A DNA stretch of 64,000 nt from CAWBBA01 sp963729795. Its GTDB lineage: Bacteria > Desulfobacterota > Desulfomonilia > Desulfomonilales > Desulfomonilaceae. The notes below the pieces were generated by a model that was not told the DNA's origin, did not search any database, and saw nothing but the letters and a program-made list of their open reading frames with translations. The stretch lies in assembly GCA_963729795.1 (NCBI GenBank), contig CAVSPC010000056.1, forward strand, positions 61,991 through 125,990, written 5' to 3'. The position numbers and the translations under genes are program-made. Positions 51,261-58,680 of the stretch are shown here, piece by piece (positions within the stretch are counted from its first letter, which is position 1; each line of letters starts with the position of its first letter).

Positions 51261-52124
51261 ATGGCGAAAGCTATGCATGAGCTTCTTCTCGATCGTAAAG
51301 AGCGACGGTTAAGAGAAATTATTCGGGAAGCCGCTGCGGGTGGAGGGCGAGTGTTCATCGGCTTTTCCGGCGGTGTGGATTCAAGTCTACTCCTTTGGGA
51401 GAGCGTCCAAGCCCTCGGACCTGACAGGATAACGGCCGTGACTGCAACTTCTCCTACTTCCATACTGGAGGAAGAGGAATCGGCCCGAAGATTCGCGTCA
51501 GACCTGCAGGTGAGGCATCTCGTGGTCCCCACGAATGAATGTGACGATTCGGCATTCATGAGCAATACGTGGGATCGTTGCTATCACTGCAAGCGTATCC
51601 GCTTCACCCTGATGAAGGAGTTATCCGAACAAGTTCCGAGTTCAGTTGTATTCGACGGCACTCAAAGCGACGATTCTCCCAGCGATCGACCAGGCATGCG
51701 CGCCTTGGCTGAACTGGGGATCTTGAGTCCGCTAGCCCAGGCGGAGATCGGCAAAGAAGAGGTAAGGGACCTTCTGAGAAAAGCAGGCTTTTCGTGCCTA
51801 GCGGAAAGAAGCGCGCAACCCTGTCTCGCCACCCGCATCCCTACGGGGAGCGCCATCACCATGGAAGCCCTTGAGACCATTCGCCGGGGGGAGTCCTTTC
51901 TGAAAGAATGTGGTTTGGCAACGGTTCGATTACGCCACCACCAACGTTTGGCACGAATCGTCACAGATAGCGCCGGCCTCCGTCTAATTCTCGCTGCGGA
52001 TGAGCTACGACAACAAATATTGGAGAAGTTCAAAAAGCTAGGATATGACTATGTGACCGTTGACTTGGAAGAGTACGGCAACCCTGGGGCGGGCTCTAGT
52101 TCCAGCAACCATATCTCCGCTTGA
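51261..52124 (+). CDS. larE: ATP-dependent sulfur transferase LarE
   Basis: LarE supplies sulfur for the nickel-pincer (NPN) cofactor of lactate racemase and related enzymes. The PP-loop is GFSGGVDSSLL (34-44). Three cysteines, Cys107 and Cys110 in DRCYHCKR and Cys188 in AQPCLATRIPTG, match the set used to hold a [4Fe-4S] cluster in the catalytic, rather than sacrificial, LarE type. The Cys188 position is also the donor cysteine of the classic form. The length (287) is normal. larB, larC and larA are not in the window, so the NPN pathway must be completed elsewhere. It is followed by the PAC2-family gene. Confidence 0.85.
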   Translation: MAKAMHELLLDRKERRLREIIREAAAGGGRVFIGFSGGVDSSLLLWESVQALGPDRITAVTATSPTSILEEEESARRFASDLQVRHLVVPTNECDDSAFMSNTWDRCYHCKRIRFTLMKELSEQVPSSVVFDGTQSDDSPSDRPGMRALAELGILSPLAQAEIGKEEVRDLLRKAGFSCLAERSAQPCLATRIPTGSAITMEALETIRRGESFLKECGLATVRLRHHQRLARIVTDSAGLRLILAADELRQQILEKFKKLGYDYVTVDLEEYGNPGAGSSSSNHISA

Positions 52125-52178
52125 TCTGAACTCGGTAAGGGGGTTAAAATAAAATTTGGCTGGAAGGGATGAGGAAAA

Positions 52179-53075
52179 ATGTTTGATGACGGCCGATCGG
52201 GGTCGCAAGTAAATTGGCATGAGATCCCCACACTCAAAGCCCCTATCATGGTGGCGGGCTTCCGAGGATGGGCTGATGCCGCGAGTGTTTCCAGCGATAC
52301 GCTCCAATTCTTGATCGACATGCTGAAGCCGCAAACGGCAGCAACTATCAGCGATGAGCTTTTTGTTCATTACACGACAGACCGCCCTATCGCTCAGGTA
52401 GAAGACGGGATTATTCATGAACTGGAGCCAATGATTACCGAACTGTTCTACTGGATCAATGTCGATGGGGACCATGATCTGATCTTGTTGCTCGCACGAG
52501 AACCACATTTTAGCTGGCCGACCTATACTGACGGCCTTCTGGATATCATTCGGGAGCTTAACATATTTAGACTTTACACCGTCGGAGGAGTTCAGGACAC
52601 GATTTTGCATTCCGGTCCGGTAGTCGTCTCGGTCGTCGGTTCGACCCCCGCCGCGGTGAAAGGAGCTGTCGCGCTCGAACCGGGAATCCGTGCCGCTGAA
52701 TACTATGGACCGGTAAGTATCCATTCCTATTTGATACGGGCATGTGCGGGAGAGGCAACGGAAGCGGTCAGCCTGTGGGGTCATGTTCCTGCCTATCTAC
52801 AAAAGAGTCCTAGGGTGGTAGCCAAAATAGTTTCCATACTCAATAAAGCAGTGGGCATGCACTGCTCCGTCGAAAGCTTAACGCAAAAATCTATTGAACT
52901 GGACCGACAAATAAATGAAGCTCTCGCCAAAGACCCCGACTTGAAGCGTCTTGTAGAGAATATGGAGGAAAGCAGCCCCTCAGGGATTTCACCGGTTGGA
53001 GATGACAAAGTGATCCGGATGAACGATTTCCTACGAAGGGACCCTCGAAAAGCTCCTGAACCGCAAGGGGGGTGA
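52179..53075 (+). CDS. PAC2-family (proteasome-assembly-chaperone-like) protein
   Basis: This 298-residue protein has the PAC2 pattern: PIMVAGFRGWADAASVSSDTL at the start (strand plus loop), then LILLLAREPHFSW, FRLYTVGGVQDTILHSG and a C-terminal helical part. The fold is that of archaeal and actinobacterial PAC2 proteins, whose function in bacteria without proteasomes is not known. It may bind ATP or a nucleotide-like ligand. It starts at ATG 52179 and is followed 26 bases later by an unrecognised gene in the same direction, so they likely share a transcript. Confidence 0.8.
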   Translation: MFDDGRSGSQVNWHEIPTLKAPIMVAGFRGWADAASVSSDTLQFLIDMLKPQTAATISDELFVHYTTDRPIAQVEDGIIHELEPMITELFYWINVDGDHDLILLLAREPHFSWPTYTDGLLDIIRELNIFRLYTVGGVQDTILHSGPVVVSVVGSTPAAVKGAVALEPGIRAAEYYGPVSIHSYLIRACAGEATEAVSLWGHVPAYLQKSPRVVAKIVSILNKAVGMHCSVESLTQKSIELDRQINEALAKDPDLKRLVENMEESSPSGISPVGDDKVIRMNDFLRRDPRKAPEPQGG

Positions 53076-53101
53076 CCCTTGCGGGACAAGTGTAAAGGCC
53101 C

Positions 53102-54106
53102 ATGAAGTCGAGCAGCTACGCCATAGAGATTATTCCCGATCTGACTATAGACGATAAATACGCCTCGATTATTGAGCAAGCTTTGAGCCGCATTGACTCA
53201 TTTACCACTAATGCGCTTCGGGACAATCGTATAGGTGAGCTATTCTTGTTGAAAAAAAGCCGAATAGACGATTCAGGCGCCGCCAACATTTTACAGGCAA
53301 AGGGGCGCCTAATGGTCGGGTTTCAGTTTGAAGTCCGCGCTGACTCGCCGGAAGACAACTTTCGCATCTACGCAAAGAAATTGACGGACAACGGCAAAAC
53401 TATCAAGTTCTACCTGACTCCTACGGTCCAGCAGATTATGTTGCAATTAGTGTCGCTGGAAGATCGTCGAACAGTGGCCATCTTTTCGATGCTTAACAGC
53501 TCAATGGAAGTAGGCTACCGTATTCTTTCGACTTTGTACGGCAATCAACTTCGCAGGCTGGTTGTCCGGTCCCCCTCTTTCATGACAGCTACTTTGCAAC
53601 GCAAGCTGCAAAAACTCGCTGTGGCAAAACCGGACGACGATTCGGAGTTGTGGAAAAATTCTGACGATCGTATGGCTCCCGGATTCGGCGGACCAACTGG
53701 AAACCGGCCGGGATCTCAGGACAATATACTTCAGGTGTTGGCTGACGACAGCACTTTCGATGAAATAAATCAGTATGTTTCACATATTATATCCAAGAGC
53801 GATCACATACGGGAAAAATGGTTAATGCTCCAAGAAAATCCCGACATGCCCCAAGAGGAAATCTACGAGCAGATGGTGCGAGAAGATCTCGATCAGCTTG
53901 AAAACTGCTATGCACGCGTTCATGTTTATCTGAAGGCTTTTTACAAGAATAAGGATCGAAGGCTACCTGGCCAAAACAGAGTATTGAGACAATTTTTTGC
54001 CGGTCAAATTGAAATAATTATTGGCGAAACCGGGCTCTTGGAAGATTTGCTTTCGTTAAACGAGAATGAGTATTTCAGGAACATAGCTCGTCACAAGGAA
54101 CTGTAG
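53102..54106 (+). CDS. Conserved-looking protein of unknown function
   Basis: This is a 334-residue soluble protein with no signal peptide or membrane segment. Features are an N-terminal helix-rich part (YASIIEQALSRIDSFTTNALRD), a middle with VGFQFEVRADSPED, MLNSSMEVGYRILSTLYGNQLRR and SPSFMTATLQRKLQKLA, and a C-terminal all-helical part (EEIYEQMVREDLDQLENCYAR). A flexible Gly/Pro stretch (GFGGPTGNRPGSQ) divides them. I do not recognise the family. It shares direction and close spacing with the PAC2-like gene. Confidence 0.7.
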   Translation: MKSSSYAIEIIPDLTIDDKYASIIEQALSRIDSFTTNALRDNRIGELFLLKKSRIDDSGAANILQAKGRLMVGFQFEVRADSPEDNFRIYAKKLTDNGKTIKFYLTPTVQQIMLQLVSLEDRRTVAIFSMLNSSMEVGYRILSTLYGNQLRRLVVRSPSFMTATLQRKLQKLAVAKPDDDSELWKNSDDRMAPGFGGPTGNRPGSQDNILQVLADDSTFDEINQYVSHIISKSDHIREKWLMLQENPDMPQEEIYEQMVREDLDQLENCYARVHVYLKAFYKNKDRRLPGQNRVLRQFFAGQIEIIIGETGLLEDLLSLNENEYFRNIARHKEL

Positions 54107-54157
54107 TCGCCTCTCGTTAACAAGCGTATCTGTTGTCCGCCTTTATAACCGATTGCG

Positions 54158-54871
54158 TCAGACTTCATTCTCGATCGAAGAAGCGAGCACCCCTTTGTCG
54201 AGATGCAGTATCCTCTTGGACTTCTTGGCTGCACTAGGGTCGTGGGTAACCATAATAATGGTTTTGTTAAAGACTTCGTTGAAACGTCCCAAAAGATCAA
54301 GTACTTCCGAGGCGGATTTTTTGTCCAGGTCTCCGGTGGGCTCGTCGGCTACGAGGATGAGAGGATCTGTGACGAGCGCTCTGGCTATTGCCACCCGCTG
54401 TTGCTGTCCACCCGATAATTGCGATGGGTAATGATCCGTTCTGTCGGCGAGTCCGACTGCCTCCAACGCGGCCATCGCGTGGCTCTTGCGACTGCTGCGG
54501 CTTAAGGCCGTCAACAGAAGTGGAAGCTGCACATTTTCAAATGCGGTAAGAACTGGAATCAAATTGTAAAATTGGAATATAAATCCTACATGAGCGGCTC
54601 TCCACGCGCTCAGCTCGGATTCGCCCAGTTCCGAAATGTTAACACCCGCGACGTTCAGCATCCCCTGATCGGGTCTGTCGATTCCCGCTATCAAGTTCAA
54701 AAGCGTTGTCTTCCCGGATCCTGAGGGGCCCATGAGTGCAAGGAATTCGCCGTGCTTTACACTCAGGGAGATGTTTCTCAGCACAGGGATTTCCTGATTC
54801 CCTCGAGTATATGACTTGCTGAGCGCCTCAATAACGACCAATGGTCGTGATTCCGATTCTCGCCCGCTCAT
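54158..54871 (-). CDS. ABC transporter ATPase, MacB/LolD type
   Basis: This is a 237-residue ATPase with Walker A MGPSGSGKTTLLNLI, the LolD/MacB family region VGFIFQFYNLIPVLTAFENV, signature SQLSGGQQQRVAIARA, Walker B LILVADEPTGDLD and H-loop VTHDPSAA. Its start overlaps the adaptor gene stop by four bases (ATGA). An FtsX-type permease normally follows in this arrangement, but here the next gene is convergent. The partner permease must be supplied from elsewhere, possibly by the FtsX-like gene at 58.7-61.2 kb. Confidence 0.92.
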   Translation of the reverse strand: MSGRESESRPLVVIEALSKSYTRGNQEIPVLRNISLSVKHGEFLALMGPSGSGKTTLLNLIAGIDRPDQGMLNVAGVNISELGESELSAWRAAHVGFIFQFYNLIPVLTAFENVQLPLLLTALSRSSRKSHAMAALEAVGLADRTDHYPSQLSGGQQQRVAIARALVTDPLILVADEPTGDLDKKSASEVLDLLGRFNEVFNKTIIMVTHDPSAAKKSKRILHLDKGVLASSIENEV

Positions 54872-56112
54872 TCCTGTACGTTTACCCGTCGCCCGTCTCT
54901 CAACTTCTCGCCAGGGCTAAGTGCAATCGTATCTCCTTCTTTCAGTCCTGCAAGGATTTCTACGGTATCGTTCCAACGTCTGCCCACCTTTACCGGCTGC
55001 AAGTGCGTCCTGGAACCATTGATTCGGAACACGACATCTTGATTGCCGACTTTCTTTAGAGCGCACAATGGGATTCCCAAGAACGCATTGTCTTCATCGT
55101 TCTTCAACGGTCTAGACAGGAAGGCGACTTTGGCGCTCATTTCAGGGAGGACCTTGGGATCAAGTTTATTGAACTTTACCTTGGCTAAAACCGTTGCCTT
55201 GGAACGATCCGCCGTGGGAACTATCATATAGACAGTTCCTGGGAAGCGGTGGTTAGGAAACGCATCAAGGCTAATCTCAGTCGCCCCTCCAACTTTAACT
55301 TTTTCCAGACCTGACTCAGCCACGTCCACTTCCACCATGAGCGACGTCATATCAGCCATAGTGGCCACAGCGGCCTTGGCATTGATGGCCGCTCCAAAAG
55401 GGGCCACAACTTCGCCTTCATCCGCACTCTTGGTGAGAATCACTCCGTCGAAAGGAGCCCTAATCAGGGAGTATTCGAGATTTACTTCAGCCTCCTTCAC
55501 GGCGGCTTTCACACGTTCGATACCAAATCGGGCCGAAGCAATGGACGCTTTTGCCTTTTTGTACCTGGCTTCCGCAGTGTCAAATGCCTGGGCTGAAACT
55601 GATGCTGTTTCCCGCAGGGCCTTTTGGCGGTCGTAATTAAGAGTCGCGTCCTGTAACTCTGCCTCCGCATTTTCAAGGGCTGCCCCGGCCACTTTGACGC
55701 TAGCTCGCGCCTCTGCAAGTGTCGCCTTGAGGTCCTGATTTTCCAGGGTAGCTAGAATTTCTCCCTGTTTGACTACTTTTCCTTCTTCCACATAGAGATG
55801 CTCCAGCCTTCCCGTGGCTTTTGACGAAACAGCGGCCTTACGTTGGGCTACAACATAACCGCTGGCGTTCAGAGTTGTGAGCGCGCGCGAGGGAAAAATT
55901 CGAGCCACTTTTGCCGTTTGGACATCAACCGGTGGAGTGAGCCGGCCGGTACACGCGAGGTAAGCAAGAATGAGAACCACGACTGCCATCGGAATGACCC
56001 ACCATGACGGCAGCCGCGATTTTCTTTTGTTCGACGGCCATCTCTCGGCCGGGGCAATTCTGAGCTTTGAAAGGTCCTGTTCTTCCGTTCTATTCGGTGT
56101 GACGCGGTCCAA
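54868..56112 (-). CDS. MacA-like periplasmic adaptor (HlyD family)
   Basis: This is a 414-residue membrane fusion protein. A cytoplasmic, charged N-terminus of about 35 residues is followed by one membrane segment (WWVIPMAVVVLILAYLACTG), the biotinyl-lipoyl motif (SSKATGRLEHLYVEEGKVVKQG), an alpha hairpin (80-190), the second lipoyl half with LIRAPFDGVILTKSADEGE, and a C-terminal beta region. It would link an inner-membrane ABC exporter with an outer-membrane channel. The start is a TTG with GAGGGAG a few bases upstream. Confidence 0.9.
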   Translation of the reverse strand: MDRVTPNRTEEQDLSKLRIAPAERWPSNKRKSRLPSWWVIPMAVVVLILAYLACTGRLTPPVDVQTAKVARIFPSRALTTLNASGYVVAQRKAAVSSKATGRLEHLYVEEGKVVKQGEILATLENQDLKATLAEARASVKVAGAALENAEAELQDATLNYDRQKALRETASVSAQAFDTAEARYKKAKASIASARFGIERVKAAVKEAEVNLEYSLIRAPFDGVILTKSADEGEVVAPFGAAINAKAAVATMADMTSLMVEVDVAESGLEKVKVGGATEISLDAFPNHRFPGTVYMIVPTADRSKATVLAKVKFNKLDPKVLPEMSAKVAFLSRPLKNDEDNAFLGIPLCALKKVGNQDVVFRINGSRTHLQPVKVGRRWNDTVEILAGLKEGDTIALSPGEKLRDGRRVNVQE

Positions 56113-56266
56113 AAAGACTCCCTCACGGCAAATGGCGTATGCAGGTTTCGCTTCTTGATGTTATATACTGTTGCCGACGAAAAATCGACGTCCCAAGAGA
56201 CAAACCATAGATACGTTCAGGCCGTACTTTGAGACTCAGGGAACCGGTTAGGATGCGGAATCACGC

Positions 56267-57082
56267 TTGTCGCTTATGCGTTTCCGTACAGAAAGCAAAA
56301 AATACTTGCTGAGATGGGTGTTGAGAGCAAGGAGGTCAAAGTTGCAAGGCTCTTTTCTGCTATGGCTCAGAATCATCTGGACCGCTTTTGTAATCGTGAT
56401 CATAACCGTCATAATCGCTCCGCCTATGATTCTCGTGAGCCTGTTCGACAAATCGGGAATCTGTGCATATCGGATGATGCATCTCTGGACCTATTTGCTG
56501 TCTCGGTCCATGGGGCTGACTTTCTCCATTTCCGGGGCCGACAAGATAGTGCCGGGCACTTCGTACATAATAACCCCCAATCATCAGGGATACGCGGACG
56601 TTTTGGCTCTGGTCGGCATGCTGCCGCTACGCTTTCGGTGGGTAGTAAAACTAGAGCTGCTGAAGATTCCATTCTTTGGCTGGGCTCTAAGTTCAACTGG
56701 AGCCATTTCCCTGAACCGGTCGGACAAGCGGCAGGCTGTAAAAAGCCTCAGAGACGGCATGATAAGATTGCCCGGCGGCTGGTCCGTCCTTATTTATCCG
56801 GAAGGGACCAGGACCTCTGACGGGAATCTCCAGTCTTTCAAGAAAGGCGCTTTCATGATAGCCGTCCAAAGCGGAATACCTATTCTACCGGTCACCTCTA
56901 ACGGAGCCTTCAAGATTTTGCCTAGAAAGACAATAGCATTCCGTCCGGGGCACATAACGTTGACTGTGGCAGACCCCATCGCCACAGAAGGCCTGACTGA
57001 AATGGACGTGCCGGAACTGATGGAAAAGACGCGGACAGCGATAAGCGAGAATCTCGATCCGAATTACGATCCTTTTGGCTAG
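56267..57082 (+). CDS. 1-acylglycerol-3-phosphate acyltransferase (PlsC-like)
   Basis: This is a 271-residue membrane acyltransferase. An N-terminal hydrophobic segment (LLWLRIIWTAFVIVIITVII) precedes the motifs: I, NHQGYADVLAL (HX4D); II, GAISLNRSDKRQAV; III, YPEGTRTSDG; and IV, VTSNGAFKILPRK. It would acylate lysophosphatidate in phospholipid synthesis, or another lysolipid. The start is the TTG at 56267 or the ATG at 56276; neither has a strong site. It is divergent from the MacA-like gene, 154 bases away. Confidence 0.9.
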   Translation: MSLMRFRTESKKYLLRWVLRARRSKLQGSFLLWLRIIWTAFVIVIITVIIAPPMILVSLFDKSGICAYRMMHLWTYLLSRSMGLTFSISGADKIVPGTSYIITPNHQGYADVLALVGMLPLRFRWVVKLELLKIPFFGWALSSTGAISLNRSDKRQAVKSLRDGMIRLPGGWSVLIYPEGTRTSDGNLQSFKKGAFMIAVQSGIPILPVTSNGAFKILPRKTIAFRPGHITLTVADPIATEGLTEMDVPELMEKTRTAISENLDPNYDPFG

Positions 57083-57170
57083 AGAACGAAGCAGTGGCCC
57101 GTCTTTTTACTTTTGGAGTCATATCGGCGCCTTTCTGCGGTGATGCAGGGAACATTCGGCGGATGTGTTG

Positions 57171-57398
57171 TCAGGCGGTCCTGTCGGTTATCAAATCTCT
57201 ATCGAGTTCCAGCGTGTAGGACAAAATTGTCTTTAAGTCGATTTTTTGGGAAGCGTTCAAGATTTCTATCCCTACTATTCTGTCATGAGCGGTCGTATCC
57301 AGATTGACGCCTTCAGCAATTTCTATGACGCCTTCCGGGGGCTCATCTCCCAGCTTCAAGTATAAGGCATCCACTTCATTGTCGCAGTGAACCTTCAT
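57171..57398 (-). CDS. DUF2283 small protein
   Basis: This 75-residue protein matches the DUF2283 pattern: VDALYLKLGDEPPEGVIEIAEG, then VNLDTTAHDRIVGIEILNASQKI. These are short, often plasmid- or island-borne proteins of unknown function. They are frequently placed next to DUF4258 or DUF4160 genes and suspected to belong to toxin-antitoxin-like pairs. It is followed upstream on the same strand by the DUF2442 gene with a 31-base gap. The ATG at 57398 follows an AAAGAGAAAA stretch. Confidence 0.8.
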   Translation of the reverse strand: MKVHCDNEVDALYLKLGDEPPEGVIEIAEGVNLDTTAHDRIVGIEILNASQKIDLKTILSYTLELDRDLITDRTA

Positions 57399-57429
57399 GG
57401 TTTTTTCTCTTCAAAGGGTGGCAGCAGAG

Positions 57430-57699
57430 TTACGATGCTTTCCTTGCCGGCCGCGTCCGATCACCAATGCCCAGTAACAGTGACTTGACTGATATGTCCT
57501 CGTCCAGTTCTTCCCAATGAAGTCCGGTGCCCCCACCACTTATGATGCAATCATTCCTTTGAGCCTCGGTTGCATCAAGAAGCCGGGGGAAGTAAGCTAG
57601 TGGGATACCAAGCTGACGACCGTCAGCAAGTTCTATCCACATGTTGTCCGCGTCAAACGATACTTTATTGGCACGTGGCTCAAATGCTAAAGTGTTCAT
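57430..57699 (-). CDS. DUF2442 small protein
   Basis: The protein begins MNTLAFEPRANKVSFDADNMWIEL and continues with DGRQLGIPLAYFPRLLDAT and a C-terminal LHWEELDEDISVKSLLLG, the DUF2442 pattern (about 89 residues). I place the start at the ATG at 57699; an in-frame ATG at 57714 adds five residues. The start lies inside the end of the DUF4160 gene, with a 20-base overlap. DUF4160-DUF2442 pairs occur widely and are thought to be toxin-antitoxin-like. The function is unknown. Confidence 0.8.
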   Translation of the reverse strand: MNTLAFEPRANKVSFDADNMWIELADGRQLGIPLAYFPRLLDATEAQRNDCIISGGGTGLHWEELDEDISVKSLLLGIGDRTRPARKAS

Positions 57700-57925
57700 T
57701 CCAATACCTTTCAATGAGTTCCTTATTCTTTTCGGCCACCTGCGTAAGTTCGCGGAGTTCCCAAGAATTCATCCCGTAAGATTCTGCCAGGCTGAGCCGT
57801 GGTGCAAGCCAAAACTTGGCCGTAGATTCACCCCGGCGCACATGAATATGCAATGGTTCAAGTGGATCTCCCTTATTCGAAAAGGTGAAAAAGCGATATC
57901 ACTTGTGCCTGAAGACCACTGGCAT
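57680..57925 (-). pseudogene. DUF4160 gene broken by an in-frame TGA at codon 9
   Basis: Read from the ATG at 57925 the frame gives PVVFRHK, a TGA (57899-57901), and then the typical DUF4160 body: YRFFTFSNKGDPLEPLHIHV, TAKFWLAPRLSL, NSWELRELTQVAEKNKELI and RYWNEHF, ending at 57680. The family usually has Gly-Pro or Gly at the TGA position (GPYRFFF), so a GGA-to-TGA change would explain it. No alternative start lies between the TGA and the conserved block. The rest is intact, so the lesion looks recent, or the codon is misread. Confidence 0.75.
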
Positions 57926-57942
57926 CTGTAAGAAAAAACCTT

Positions 57943-58116
57943 TCAATTGATCCGTCGTTCCGCGGTCTGTTTGATAGATCGCAGGTCTACAACCTGCTGA
58001 TCGTCTTCATGTTTCCTCCCGCGCAAATAGGCCACTAATGCCTTTACGTCACACCGGTATTCATTTGCGATGGCATCCTTGATTTTCCAGAGTTCCTTGA
58101 GAATTTCATAAGCCAT
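57943..58116 (-). CDS. Small antitoxin-like protein
   Basis: The protein has about 57 residues from the ATG at 58116: an amphipathic helix ILKELWKIKDAIANEYRCDVKALVAYLRGR and a polar tail. This resembles short antitoxin-like proteins with an I-x2-I/V-R-x2-R/K-D pattern followed by a Phe/Tyr-Asp element, found beside toxin genes. A longer frame upstream (to 58176) reads as less likely. No strong ribosome binding site is seen. It precedes the broken DUF4160 gene by 17 bases. Confidence 0.45.
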   Translation of the reverse strand: MAYEILKELWKIKDAIANEYRCDVKALVAYLRGRKHEDDQQVVDLRSIKQTAERRIN

Positions 58117-58354
58117 ATTCAAATACCAGCGAATTGCACCCCGCGTAGTTTCAAGCGCGTTGGTGGGCAGGGCCACATTGGAAGATCATTTTTGAACGGC
58201 GTCCTTAATCTCGTTCCAAGAAGTATCTTGTATCCGTCTCTGGACGAACACCAGTCTGTTACTTCGAAACAAACGGTCCCAATTATCGGAAACGTCCGGT
58301 CGGGCTCTCCTCTTTAGTCGCTCCGGCTCGCCATGCCATCATGTCAGATCTCGG

Positions 58355-58576
58355 TCAGTCCTCCGGGGTTATATCCTCCAGGGGCTCTCGGCCGTGCTTC
58401 CGGACAAAACTTTCGATCGCCTTTTGGTATGCAGATTCAGGAGACGCGCTATTCCTTTCCGATGCCAGTTCGTCTTCCAGGGCTAGCTTCGCTTTGGCCA
58501 AGCGAAGCGCATCTCCGTCTCTTGCCGTCTGATCGACCCATTCCAGGGCATTCAGAACTTCGGATTTGTTCATCAC
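58355..58576 (-). CDS. Small unrecognised protein in the toxin-antitoxin-like patch
   Basis: This 73-residue protein begins MMNKSEVLNALEWVDQTARDGDALRL, rich in Ala, Glu, Lys and Arg, mostly helical, ending FVRKHGREPLEDITPED. Codon use looks coding and a GGAGGC-like site precedes the ATG. I do not recognise it. The following 180 bases (58177-58354) contain only a short open frame ending WNEIKDAVQK without a start, possibly a fragment of a lost partner. Confidence 0.5.
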   Translation of the reverse strand: MMNKSEVLNALEWVDQTARDGDALRLAKAKLALEDELASERNSASPESAYQKAIESFVRKHGREPLEDITPED

Positions 58577-58680
58577 GAGGCCTCCGTTTTGAAGTCTTTA
58601 CCGCTTTCCTAAGATAGTTTAGTTACTGGACGACATCAAGTCCATGATTATTTGGAGAAGCCCACAGGCGACTTGAACGC

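Noticed and set aside
57899..57901. TGA in the DUF4160 gene as a selenocysteine codon.
   Set aside because: The family has glycine, not cysteine, at this position, and no SECIS-like hairpin is evident just after the codon; a nonsense change is simpler.
58194..58350. A minus-strand frame ending WNEIKDAVQK between two small genes.
   Set aside because: There is no start codon and no family match; it is too short to call a gene.
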